Made by a program: the position numbers and the translations under genes | Notes under the pieces: model-generated | What the model was told of the DNA's origin: nothing | Database searches by the model: none | The model's input: the letters and a program-made list of their open reading frames with translations, nothing else | Assembly (NCBI GenBank): GCA_041398745.1 | Contig: JAWKUB010000004.1 | Coordinates: 1 to 64,000, forward strand | Length of the DNA stretch: 64,000 nucleotides | Reading direction: 5' to 3' | Source: JACKHO01 sp041398745 | GTDB lineage: Bacteria > Planctomycetota > Planctomycetia > Planctomycetales > Planctomycetaceae | In this document: positions 26,775 to 35,000 of the stretch, one piece after another | Numbering within the stretch: the stretch's first letter is position 1 | Layout: every line of letters starts with the position of its first letter

Positions 26775-26967
26775 TCAGCGAACCGCGAAGAATTTTGTAG
26801 GGTGGGTGGAGTCCGCGTCAAAAACGCAGTGCGTTACACAAGTCGTCCAACGAGAAAAACGGCTTGTTATTCTGGTGACGGCAGATTCGCAGACGTAACC
26901 CACCATGATGGCGGTGACTTGCTGCACACGCACTACGGAATTCAGAAGGTGATCAGCGAACCACGAA
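26775..26967. repeat. short element bounded by 15-bp near-identical direct repeats
   Basis: TCAGCGAACCGCGAA (26775-26789) recurs as TCAGCGAACCACGAA (26953-26967), where it is also the 3' end of the hemolysin III-type gene. Between them, GGTGGGT (26801-26807) and ACCCACC (26898-26904) form inverted arms. This looks like a small non-coding insertion or local duplication between two convergent genes. Confidence 0.55.
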
Positions 26968-27681
26968 AAACAGAATGGCACAATACTGGCAGCCTGTCGA
27001 CAGCACGACCAGCACATGCCATATGGCGTGGTACCAGGTGGCACGATGGTCATTCACGAGGAACCACACTCCCGTTGTGAAGCCAACACCGCTTGCGAGC
27101 AGCAGGCCCACGCCGCCGTATCCCAGCATGGGGGCAATGTTGATGAGACTCATGGCTGGAAACCAGCCGACGAGCACGTAGTACCAAACAGGGACAATGT
27201 GCTTACGGGTCACGAACAGTTTGGCCCCGGCCCCAGCAAGTGCGAGGGTCCAAGTTCCGCCCAGCAGGCACATGCCCCACCAGTTACGGCAGTAGGCGAG
27301 TAGAAAAGGGCTTGAACTAGCAGCGATGAGCAGAAAAATGCTGACCTGATCGAGCGTGCGAAAAAAATGTCGCTTTTCCTGGGAAAAGTCACCGTGTGAC
27401 AACGTTGACGCACCAAAGACGGACATCAGGGCGAGGCCGTACAAAACGCAGGCCACCGTCAGCCAGAAGTCGCCCAGTCCCTGGCAAGCCAGAAAGAGCA
27501 CACTCGTTCCAAGAACACTGGCAACGAATCCAGCGCCGTGTGTGTAAAAATTGAGCTTTTCATTTGTCCCGCTGAGAATTCCTGGGTCTGCGTCGTCATG
27601 ATGGACGCGCAATGCTGGCCTCTGCAGTTTTTCAGGCAGTGGGACTGGGACGTAATCTGCGCGTTGGTGCTGAGCACTCAT
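26953..27681 (-). CDS. hemolysin III / PAQR-type seven-helix membrane protein
   Basis: This encodes 242 aa. After a ~40-residue cytoplasmic stub it has about seven hydrophobic segments and the family motifs: EKLNFYTHGAGF (about 41-52), ASTLSH (about 91-96), RTLDQVSIFLLIAASSSPF (about 109-127) and YHAIWHVLVVLS near the C-terminus. The conserved Ser, Asp and His residues form a zinc site related to that of adiponectin receptors, pointing to a ceramidase-like hydrolase activity on lipids rather than pore formation. The bacterial substrate is unknown. Confidence 0.9.
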   Translation of the reverse strand: MSAQHQRADYVPVPLPEKLQRPALRVHHDDADPGILSGTNEKLNFYTHGAGFVASVLGTSVLFLACQGLGDFWLTVACVLYGLALMSVFGASTLSHGDFSQEKRHFFRTLDQVSIFLLIAASSSPFLLAYCRNWWGMCLLGGTWTLALAGAGAKLFVTRKHIVPVWYYVLVGWFPAMSLINIAPMLGYGGVGLLLASGVGFTTGVWFLVNDHRATWYHAIWHVLVVLSTGCQYCAILFFVVR

Positions 27682-27846
27682 AAATGGGGGTAACTTCCGA
27701 GATGTGCGGTGACGGCAGAAAGCCTATAGGACCTTTCGGTGGGGTGGGTCAATGCGGAATTGGTGCTAACTGGAATTGCCCGTGCCGACCGGTCCCTTTC
27801 GCCACAATCTCCTTGAGATTCCGGCTTAGCGTGTTCGCTCAGGGGA

Positions 27847-28203
27847 TTACGAGGCCTCGAATTGTGAGCAGAATTGTTCGTAGCCCCGGCTTGCGAGCGT
27901 GCGTTTGAGAAACTCGGTTTTTTCCCAGGAATTGTGTCCGCTGATGACGCCCAGCAGCATGCATCCCATGACCACGCTGGCGACTTCAACCACCCGCATG
28001 GGGAGCGAGTGTTCGCGAAGATCGGCGTAGATTTCGCATTCGCTACAAATCTCGCCGAATTTCTGGCCACAGTAGGTGAGTTCAATCCCGCGTAAATCGG
28101 GGCTCCATTCATAGTCGAACGGGCCGTATTCCAAGCGCCGGTGAATCACCCAGAAACGGGTGTCTTCAAAACGCAATCCATGAGATGAGGAGTGATGCGA
28201 CAC
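27847..28203 (-). CDS. small conserved-looking protein of unknown function
   Basis: This encodes 118 aa. I do not recognise a named family. The N-terminal part is rich in aromatic and charged residues (FWVIHRRLEYGPFDYEWSPDLRG) with a Cys pair (CGQKFGEICSECEIY). A single hydrophobic segment (about 72-90, VVEVASVVMGCMLLGVISG) is followed by a charged C-terminus. Composition and codon pattern look coding, and I have the impression that similar proteins occur in other Planctomycetota. The ATG at 28203 has no clear Shine-Dalgarno. Confidence 0.6.
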   Translation of the reverse strand: MSHHSSSHGLRFEDTRFWVIHRRLEYGPFDYEWSPDLRGIELTYCGQKFGEICSECEIYADLREHSLPMRVVEVASVVMGCMLLGVISGHNSWEKTEFLKRTLASRGYEQFCSQFEAS

Positions 28204-28457
28204 GGACTGTTTGTTAAAACGAATGGGAATCTCCCTCCATGTTAGAGCGGCACTTGGGACGGGAGAAGTCCAACTGCAGGAATGTTTACGATGTTCCCCC
28301 TTTGCGACTCAACCTCTGCGAGATTTGCTGCTATAAGTGCCGAACTATGTTCGGCGGAGCGCGTCGAACATGTTGCGATAAGGAATGTCCGAAGTGGACG
28401 TCTGGGATGGTCGGTCAGAATGGCAGGCTGTGTCCGAGTTGATTTAGAGTCGTTGGA

Positions 28458-29300
28458 ATGACTGTTGATAACCTGCCGCTGATTACCAAAACCTTCGGCG
28501 ATTTGACCGTCGAGGGCTACTCGCGTGGGGCCGTTCAAACCTATTGGCGAATTCCGGAACTGAAACTGGGATTCGACATGGGGGGGAGCCCTTGGTCGTT
28601 TATGGGCACGCAAACGTTTCTAATTTCGCATGCGCACCTGGATCATCTTGCCGCGTTGCCCGCTTACGTGGCACGACGCCGCATGATGAAAATGGAACCG
28701 CCGACCATCTACTTACCCGCTTCGGTGGTGGATCATGTCGAACGGATGCTGAAGTCGTGGCAGAAGCTCGACCGTGGTCGCATGGTTTGCGACCTCGTCC
28801 CTGTATCTCCGGGCCAGGAATTTGAACTCTCCCGCGAGCATGTGGTCACCGCGTTCGAGACGAAACATACCGTTCCTTCAGTCGGGTACGTGGTGTGGGA
28901 TCGACGCAAGAAGCTCAAGACGGAATTCTCGGGGCTGTCGGGAAGTGAAATCCGTGACATCCGTTTGAGCGGAACCGAAGTGAGTGAGGAAGTCCGCTAT
29001 CCGCTGGTTTCTTACACAGGCGATACGGCTCCGCAGGGACTAGACGCCGATCCTGCAAACTACCTTGCCAAAATCCTGATTACCGAAATGACGTTTTACC
29101 GTCCGGAACATCGGAAAGAGAAAATCCACAAGTTCGGGCACATGCACCTCGACGACATTCTAGAGCGTGCCGACCGCTTCCAGAATGAAGCCATCATTTT
29201 GGCTCACTTCACCACGCGCGATCATATCAATTTCCTGAAGCGGGCAGTGGAGCGCCGTATGCCAGAGAGTTTACGGGAGCGCGTCCACTTGTGGATTTGA
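28458..29300 (+). CDS. RNase Z-like metallo-beta-lactamase-fold hydrolase
   Basis: This encodes 280 aa. The metal-binding motif HAHLDH (His58, His60, Asp62, His63) is intact. Downstream ligands are plausible in FETKHTVPS (about His137), SYTGDTAP (Asp near 192) and LAHFTTRDH (about 257-265). The arrangement resembles tRNase Z-type nucleases and related plant and planctomycete proteins, though it lacks an obvious long exosite arm. The likely role is processing the 3' end of tRNA precursors or a related phosphodiesterase reaction; family assignment is firmer than substrate. Its last 30 bases overlap the 3' end of the convergent large membrane protein gene. Confidence 0.82.
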   Translation: MTVDNLPLITKTFGDLTVEGYSRGAVQTYWRIPELKLGFDMGGSPWSFMGTQTFLISHAHLDHLAALPAYVARRRMMKMEPPTIYLPASVVDHVERMLKSWQKLDRGRMVCDLVPVSPGQEFELSREHVVTAFETKHTVPSVGYVVWDRRKKLKTEFSGLSGSEIRDIRLSGTEVSEEVRYPLVSYTGDTAPQGLDADPANYLAKILITEMTFYRPEHRKEKIHKFGHMHLDDILERADRFQNEAIILAHFTTRDHINFLKRAVERRMPESLRERVHLWI

Positions 29301-32300
29301 CGACGCGGGCGTGTCTACGCCTTCCAGGATCGAACGCAGCCAGCGGCTGAGGCGTTCCTGTTCGTTGGCGAGTCGCTGCCGACGCTTTTCCTGTTCATCG
29401 CCCGAGAGATTCGAGTTCAGCAGTTCTTCCGTGCGGCTTGCGAGGTCAAGTTGTAGTGCAGCGATGAGGCGCAGTTCCGCTTCTTGAAGTGGCGTGAATT
29501 CCGGTTCTGTTTCTGTTCCTTGGGGTGGTTGTTCATTATTCGCGGTGGCGTCATTTGACGCGGGGACGGAGGCTGCAAATGAGTCGGCAATGATTTCCAG
29601 TTGGCGAGCAATGTCGCGTTGTGACTGTTCAGTCTGGTCCGACACATCGCGTTGGCCAAGTTGTTCGGCACATTGTTTCATGCCGTCTTCCAAATCAGCG
29701 GCAACGGCTTGGAACAGGCTGAGGTCGGCCACGTCGAGCCGCAGTTGTATCAGTTCATTGGCAAGTTGCGACTGCGCACGCGACAGGTCGAGCAGTGATT
29801 TGAGTTCACCACGAGTCCAACGCCCTGTGCTGGTGAACAAGTTTCGCAGTCGAGTTGTTTCATCTGCCAGTCGACTTTGTCGGAGTGAGATCCCTCTCAA
29901 AGTTTCGCCAGCATTCTGCATGGATGCTGCGACTAACTGCTGTTGCAGCATCGACTCGAGTCGCTGCACTTCTTGGAGTGCCTCTTGCATCGACTGCTGG
30001 GCATTCTGGAGATGATTCTTCGACTCCTCAGTTCGCTGCCGGGGAAGGAGGAGGCGACTCTCACGTACATGCCGCGCGGCGTCTTCAAGATGGGTGGCGG
30101 GGATGTCGAGACCGATGTCCTGGAAATTACGTGTGAGTCGTTCGGTAGAATTCAGCAGTTCTTCATGCTGTTTTGTTAACCGTTCGAGGAGAGCACGGGA
30201 CTCCGCATCTTCCGAGAGGGGGGCTAATGACATGCGCTCCAGTAGCTGTTTCTGTTTGAAGAAGAGGTCTTCAAGTTCGCGGCGGGCTGCAGCAATTCCT
30301 CGGATGGAACTGTCAGAGGCTTGAGGCGCGTCTCCCTTCAGCAACTGCACGATTTCTTCCAGCTTCCGGATGATGTCCTGCTGGCTCTGCATGGCCTGCC
30401 CAATATTGTTCCGGCCAACCGCTTCGGCAATTTGCTGAAGGTTTGTGGACGTTTTGGCTTCCTGCAGTCGTTGCGAGACCTGCAGGAAGAGCGCGTCCTG
30501 CGCATCCGCCTCGCCGGGTTGCTCAAGCTCACCAAAATCGAAGGCTAACAGGCGATGGTCGTTGGCGATGTCGGCGAGCGCCGCGCGGTCGTTGGGGGCG
30601 AGTTTTGCAAATGCAATACCGAGCGTCCGCTGGCCAACCGGTAAGGTGAGTTCTCGGAGCGACTTCAACTGAGCGAACAACTCATCGAACCGATCAATGT
30701 AATCGCGTTGCCGACTCCAGGTCGCCAGCATGTCCACGATTTCCTGCCAGCCGTTCACTGTTGATTGAACTGCAAGTTTCAAACGCGGGGAACTTCCATT
30801 GTCCGAGAGCAGCCAGTCGGCGAGTGTCTGATTGTCGTCGATGAGGATTTGCACTTGCTCCGTGGCGTCCGCGAGCTCCTGTTGGGTGCTGGGAAGCGTT
30901 TGTTCGTTGAGCATTTCAAGTCGACGGACAATGTTCCCGAGAGGCGTTGCGAGTGCCTCAGGGGCGATGCGGTTGTTGTTTGCTTCCTCGATGACGGCGC
31001 TGAATTGGGCCACGATACCCAATTCGCTTTGGATGAGCTGGCGTTGCGAAAGAAGTACCTGCTGCAGTCGCTGAAGCGATTTTTGGTGCATTTGCAACGC
31101 AACGTGATCGGGCTCATTTGAGGAACTGGCCTGCTGAATTTCCGCTTGCAAAGCATGCAGCGACCGAAGTTGATCGTGCAAGGATTGTGAATGCTTCAGG
31201 ACGCGCTGAATGAGTTCCTGGGTCTTTTCTGCAGGCGAAACAATATGGAGCACACGGCGCGGGCTCTCGCTCCAGCGGTCCTCACCTGGAGCAAAGTCGC
31301 GACCGCGAACGGAAAGTTCGACAACGGCGCCTTCGGTGAGTTCTCCAAGAGGCGAGGTGATAACGACTTCTTGCCGTTTTGGGTCGATCGTTGGGGAAAG
31401 TTGAAATCGCGCTGCGACCTGCTGCTCACTGGCAAAGTCTGATGTCCACTGTTGTTGCCATGCAATTTGCGCTGATTCCGCCTGTCGCACAATCAATTCG
31501 ACGGCCTGGACGCCAAAGTCATCCTGGATAGCCAGTTCAAGGGGAACAGAGGCACTGGGCGTGACAAACAAATCACTTTCCGGTTTGACAATCCGCACTG
31601 CACAGAGAGCGTCGGCCACCGGAATGAATTCGTGCCTGGGAGCGTGGCGGGCTGCGACTCCGGACGTGTCGGTCAAATCGAACCAGTACACAATGCGGTC
31701 GGTCGTCGAGATGAGGGATCGCCACGTGAAGCTCGTCTGGCCCGGTGCCACTTCGACATCGCGCGTGGGGCGACCTGATAAATGGAGTTCGACCTTGGAG
31801 ACCGGTCGGTCGGTCGTGCCGCGAATTTCAATTTGCGTACCAATCGGCAGACTGAGTTTGGTGGGTAAGTGGGACAGCTCTGCAGGGGGCATGGCCAAAT
31901 AGCTGGGATATGTCAGCACGACATCGGTGCTTAACAGACGCGGCGGCGTTACCGACTGAATGGAATGCCAGGCCATGGAGTCGTCGTCCCCACCGCGTAC
32001 GCGAATCCAGCTTTCGCCTTTGTCCGGAATCCACGTGAATTGAAAGCCTTGCTCCTTGCTCGAATGGCTGGAATGTTTCGTTGCATGCTTTTCAATGCGG
32101 CCGCCGGGATGTTTGATTTCCCAAATGACTTGTTTGGGGGGCGGACCTTCCTCGTCGCGTGCATGGAGTGTCAGCGGTTGGCCCGAATTGACTGTAATGG
32201 AACGTGTGGAATTCAGAAGCGTGCCGTTACGCGCAACAAGTTTGAGACGCGTCGTCCGAGGCCAGCGAATTTGCTCTGCTGGCAATACCGTCCGAATGAA

Positions 32301-32783
32301 TGCGACGTGAACGTGTTGGCGATGTGTGGTCAGTAAGAATCCAACGACGAGACAGAGTCCCAGCAGCCCGGCCGCTGGCCAGAGCACGGGACGCCACGGC
32401 AAAGCGGTTGGAGTTTTCCACGCGTGTTCAAGCTGAGGGATTTCGCCCGATGTCTGGTGCTCACCCAAATCAGCATGGGCAGCGAGTCTCCCACCCAGTT
32501 CACTGTTTTGCCGCTCTAACTGCAGCGCGATGTCCGTGAGGGAAATCCGCCTGCGCAAGGGCCGAATCAGCCAGCACCATGCGGACCAGAGGGACAAGGC
32601 AAGCAAGCAGAATAGAGTGAGCCAACGCCCAATGCTCGACTCAAGCTGCAGCAGCCAGTCGAGAAACCCTGCAGTAAGTAGCGCGGCGAGAAGAACCGAC
32701 AGAAAACAGGCAATGCCTCGCAATACCAACCGGATACGCACTTGCGAGCGAATTTGGGCCAGTTGTGTGAGGACCTGCGACAA
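29271..32783 (-). CDS. giant coiled-coil membrane protein (DUF4175-like)
   Basis: This encodes 1170 aa. Two transmembrane helices at about 22-45 and 52-72 are followed by the motif SLTDIALQLERQNSELGGRLAAH, which I associate with large planctomycete proteins of the DUF4175-like type. One more hydrophobic segment sits at about 130-150. Residues ~160-480 look like beta-rich extracytoplasmic domains. Residues ~500-1130 are Gln/Leu/Glu-rich coiled coil, with an LFTSTGRWTRGELKSLLDLSRAQSQLANEL-type heptad region. The function is unknown; such proteins often accompany MoxR/BatA-type clusters, none of which is visible here. It follows the leucine-rich repeat gene by 47 bp on the same strand and overlaps the RNase Z-like gene by 30 bp at the 3' end. 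Confidence 0.8.
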   Translation of the reverse strand: MSQVLTQLAQIRSQVRIRLVLRGIACFLSVLLAALLTAGFLDWLLQLESSIGRWLTLFCLLALSLWSAWCWLIRPLRRRISLTDIALQLERQNSELGGRLAAHADLGEHQTSGEIPQLEHAWKTPTALPWRPVLWPAAGLLGLCLVVGFLLTTHRQHVHVAFIRTVLPAEQIRWPRTTRLKLVARNGTLLNSTRSITVNSGQPLTLHARDEEGPPPKQVIWEIKHPGGRIEKHATKHSSHSSKEQGFQFTWIPDKGESWIRVRGGDDDSMAWHSIQSVTPPRLLSTDVVLTYPSYLAMPPAELSHLPTKLSLPIGTQIEIRGTTDRPVSKVELHLSGRPTRDVEVAPGQTSFTWRSLISTTDRIVYWFDLTDTSGVAARHAPRHEFIPVADALCAVRIVKPESDLFVTPSASVPLELAIQDDFGVQAVELIVRQAESAQIAWQQQWTSDFASEQQVAARFQLSPTIDPKRQEVVITSPLGELTEGAVVELSVRGRDFAPGEDRWSESPRRVLHIVSPAEKTQELIQRVLKHSQSLHDQLRSLHALQAEIQQASSSNEPDHVALQMHQKSLQRLQQVLLSQRQLIQSELGIVAQFSAVIEEANNNRIAPEALATPLGNIVRRLEMLNEQTLPSTQQELADATEQVQILIDDNQTLADWLLSDNGSSPRLKLAVQSTVNGWQEIVDMLATWSRQRDYIDRFDELFAQLKSLRELTLPVGQRTLGIAFAKLAPNDRAALADIANDHRLLAFDFGELEQPGEADAQDALFLQVSQRLQEAKTSTNLQQIAEAVGRNNIGQAMQSQQDIIRKLEEIVQLLKGDAPQASDSSIRGIAAARRELEDLFFKQKQLLERMSLAPLSEDAESRALLERLTKQHEELLNSTERLTRNFQDIGLDIPATHLEDAARHVRESRLLLPRQRTEESKNHLQNAQQSMQEALQEVQRLESMLQQQLVAASMQNAGETLRGISLRQSRLADETTRLRNLFTSTGRWTRGELKSLLDLSRAQSQLANELIQLRLDVADLSLFQAVAADLEDGMKQCAEQLGQRDVSDQTEQSQRDIARQLEIIADSFAASVPASNDATANNEQPPQGTETEPEFTPLQEAELRLIAALQLDLASRTEELLNSNLSGDEQEKRRQRLANEQERLSRWLRSILEGVDTPASSNPQVDALP

Positions 32784-32830
32784 CCGAGACCTGCCTGTTT
32801 TCAGATTGGGAGCGACGACCAGAGGTGTCG

Positions 32831-33439
32831 TTACTCCTTCTTCTCTTCCTCTTTCTTTTCTTCCGGCTTCGCGGGTTCAACCGGCTTCAAATCGAGTGCC
32901 CCGATGATGGTGACTTCAGGCAACGCGGCCTTCAGTTCAGCGATTCCCGCGTCAGTCACCTGCGATTGCCAGACGTAAACGCGCTTCAGGTTCTTCAGTC
33001 CATTGAGATTCTTCAGTCCAGCGTCGGTGACCTTGGTGGCGTACAGATTGAGGTATTCCAGATTTTCCAGGCCAGTCAGCTGAGCCACGCCTTCGTCGCC
33101 AACTTCTGTCTTCTCCAAATGTAGTCGTTGAAGCGACTTCATTCCTTTGATGTGAGCCAGACCGGCGTTCGTGATTTTCGTTCCGGCCAAATTCAGCCAG
33201 ACCACGCCTTCCAGTTTTGCAACCGGGGCGAGAGCATCATCGGTGACGTCACCACTTGCTAAGTGCAGCGTCACATCGAGATGCGCGTCGTTCTGGGCGA
33301 TTTGCATGACGTTTCCGCCCAATGCCTTGATTGCGGCGACCGCTTCGGCATTGGGAGGTGGAACCTGGGGTTTGTCATCTGCACGCAGAACCGAGACGGC
33401 AAGACCCGAAAACAAAAGAACGAGGGCAGTGAAACGCAT
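32831..33439 (-). CDS. secreted leucine-rich repeat protein
   Basis: This encodes 202 aa from the ATG at 33439 (MRFTALVLLFSGLAVSVLRA), which has GGAG about 10 bases upstream and gives a clean signal peptide; the longer frame to 33892 runs into repeat DNA. Four to five 24-residue leucine-rich repeats are plain, of the form LKNLKRVYVWQSQVTDAGI. The C-terminus is a Lys/Glu tail (KPEEKKEEEKKE). Leucine-rich repeats usually bind proteins; the partner is unknown. It is probably co-transcribed with the giant coiled-coil gene downstream. Confidence 0.88.
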   Translation of the reverse strand: MRFTALVLLFSGLAVSVLRADDKPQVPPPNAEAVAAIKALGGNVMQIAQNDAHLDVTLHLASGDVTDDALAPVAKLEGVVWLNLAGTKITNAGLAHIKGMKSLQRLHLEKTEVGDEGVAQLTGLENLEYLNLYATKVTDAGLKNLNGLKNLKRVYVWQSQVTDAGIAELKAALPEVTIIGALDLKPVEPAKPEEKKEEEKKE

Positions 33440-33646
33440 TGTGACAACTCCGAGCTGCTGAATCTTTTCGAGGAAAAGGCAAACCATTGCAGCCGGAAGT
33501 ATATCACCCGGAGAAACAATCTGGCAAAGCGAGTACGTCAGAAACATGTCGTGCCCCTTGGAATGGGCACGATATTTCACATGCTTCGATAGGTACAGGG
33601 AGGGCGAGGCTCCGCCGAGCCGCATTTGCAAATGGACTCTTGAACC

Positions 33647-34925
33647 CAATACTGTTCGGCACGTTTTTTGCGCCAGGTTGTTGATGGGATATACTTTCTG
33701 CTTCTGAGGTTTCAAACTCATGGAGGCAGGCGATGGGACGGAAGAGTCGGAAGGGGGCCGAGAATACCACGAAATTGCAGGGGCTGAAGTATTTCCGACT
33801 GATTGACGACCTGTTGGCAGGGCTGCGTGGACAGGGAACGGAGCGTGACAAGGCGGGCAACCGACAGTTGTTCTGCGATCAGTATATCGCACTATTGCTG
33901 CTATATTTCTTTAATCCGACGGTCACCAGTTTGCGTGGGCTGCAGAAGTTCACCACGCTCGAAAAAGTCCAGAAGCTGTGTGGCGTCAAACCGACGTCGC
34001 TGGGATCGCTCAGTGAGGCGGCACGCGTGTTTGATCCGGCCGTGCTTGAACCAATTATTGCACAACTGGCAGCTCAGGCCCGGACATCACCCTCAGCCAT
34101 GCCTCCCGCCCAACAGGCCGCACTGGCGGGACTGACGGCAGTCGATGGCAGCCTGCTCAAGGCGTTGCCCCGCATGGCCTGGGCGCTCTGGCAGGATGCC
34201 GAGCACCGAGCTGTCAAAATGCATGTGGCGTTTGGCGTGTTCGAGCAGGCACCGCTCGAAGTGGCGGTGACGCATGGCAACGGTGCAGAACGCGAACAAT
34301 TGCGGAACATGGTCCAGCCGGGTGGGTTCTATGTGGCCGATCGGGGCTATGCAAACAACGCCATGTTTCGCGAGTTTGATGCACAGAACGTGCGGTTTCT
34401 CATCCGGGTGCAGGAGAACACCACCTTCGAAGTCCAGGCAGAACAGCCGCTCTCAGACGCAGATTCTCAGGCTGGTGTCGTTCGCGATGTGCTGGTGCGG
34501 CGACTGGGCACCGAAAAGCACAACCGGCTCTTGGAAGAACCGTTGCGGATTGTCGAAATCCGCGGCACCGAACCCGATCAGGTTTGGATTCTGGCGACCA
34601 ACGCCCGCGATTTGCCCGCGGAACTCATTGCGGTTGCGTACCGTTATCGCTGGCAAATCGAACTGTTTTTCCGCTGGCTGAAATGCGTACTGGGCTGCCG
34701 ACACCTGCTGAGTCACTGCGAATCGGGCGTGACGCTGCAGGTGTATGCCGCCGTCATCGCGTCTCTGCTGATTAGCCTGTGGACCGGCAGCAAGCCGACC
34801 AAACGGACCTGGGAAATGCTCTGCCACTACTTCAGTGGCTGGGCCACCCTGGAAGAACTCCACCAACACCTCAATCTCCCCTCACCCCGCGACCCACCCC
34901 GCAAATCCTGAGCCGAACAGTATTG
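33647..34925 (+). mobile_element. complete IS4-family insertion sequence
   Basis: The element is 1279 bp. Terminal inverted repeats are perfect over 14 bp: CAATACTGTTCGGC at 33647-33660 and its complement at 34912-34925. A 10-bp direct duplication, CTCTTGAACC, flanks it at 33637-33646 and 34926-34935. It carries one intact DDE transposase gene. Intact ends and identical target copies indicate a fairly recent insertion. Confidence 0.95.
33733..34911 (+). CDS. IS4-family DDE transposase
   Basis: This encodes 392 aa. Catalytic residues are visible: Asp138 in TAVDGS, Asp203 in VADRGY and Glu310 in the family signature YRYRWQIELFFRWLK, which fits the Y-x2-R-x3-E-x6-K rule of IS4 enzymes. An N-terminal helical DNA-binding region precedes the RNase H-like core, and a basic Pro-rich tail ends it. 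GGAGGC lies about 7 bases before the ATG. It would cut and paste the element through its terminal repeats. The stop codon lies at the edge of the right inverted repeat. No frameshift or premature stop is seen, so it should be active. Confidence 0.95.
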   Translation: MGRKSRKGAENTTKLQGLKYFRLIDDLLAGLRGQGTERDKAGNRQLFCDQYIALLLLYFFNPTVTSLRGLQKFTTLEKVQKLCGVKPTSLGSLSEAARVFDPAVLEPIIAQLAAQARTSPSAMPPAQQAALAGLTAVDGSLLKALPRMAWALWQDAEHRAVKMHVAFGVFEQAPLEVAVTHGNGAEREQLRNMVQPGGFYVADRGYANNAMFREFDAQNVRFLIRVQENTTFEVQAEQPLSDADSQAGVVRDVLVRRLGTEKHNRLLEEPLRIVEIRGTEPDQVWILATNARDLPAELIAVAYRYRWQIELFFRWLKCVLGCRHLLSHCESGVTLQVYAAVIASLLISLWTGSKPTKRTWEMLCHYFSGWATLEELHQHLNLPSPRDPPRKS

Positions 34926-35000
34926 CTCTTGAACCACCTTCGTGGCTCAGCCGGAGCTTCGCCCTCCCATGGGCAATCAGGAACTTCGTTCACTCAAGGG

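Larger units (their letters stand above)
33598..34968. repeat. palindromic repeat split by the insertion sequence
   Basis: The left arm (33598-33646) and right arm (34936-34968) would join into one palindromic element once the IS and one target copy are removed. The outer ends, GGGAGGGCGAGGCTCC and GGAGCTTCGCCCTCCC, are complementary. An uninterrupted copy of the same family is at 40807-40889. Confidence 0.85.

Noticed and set aside
28239..28442. Cys-rich 67-codon open frame that looked like a small zinc-binding protein
   Set aside because: Cys spacing fits no zinc-ribbon, no ribosome-binding site is seen, and it overlaps the expected leader of the RNase Z-like gene; it may be chance.
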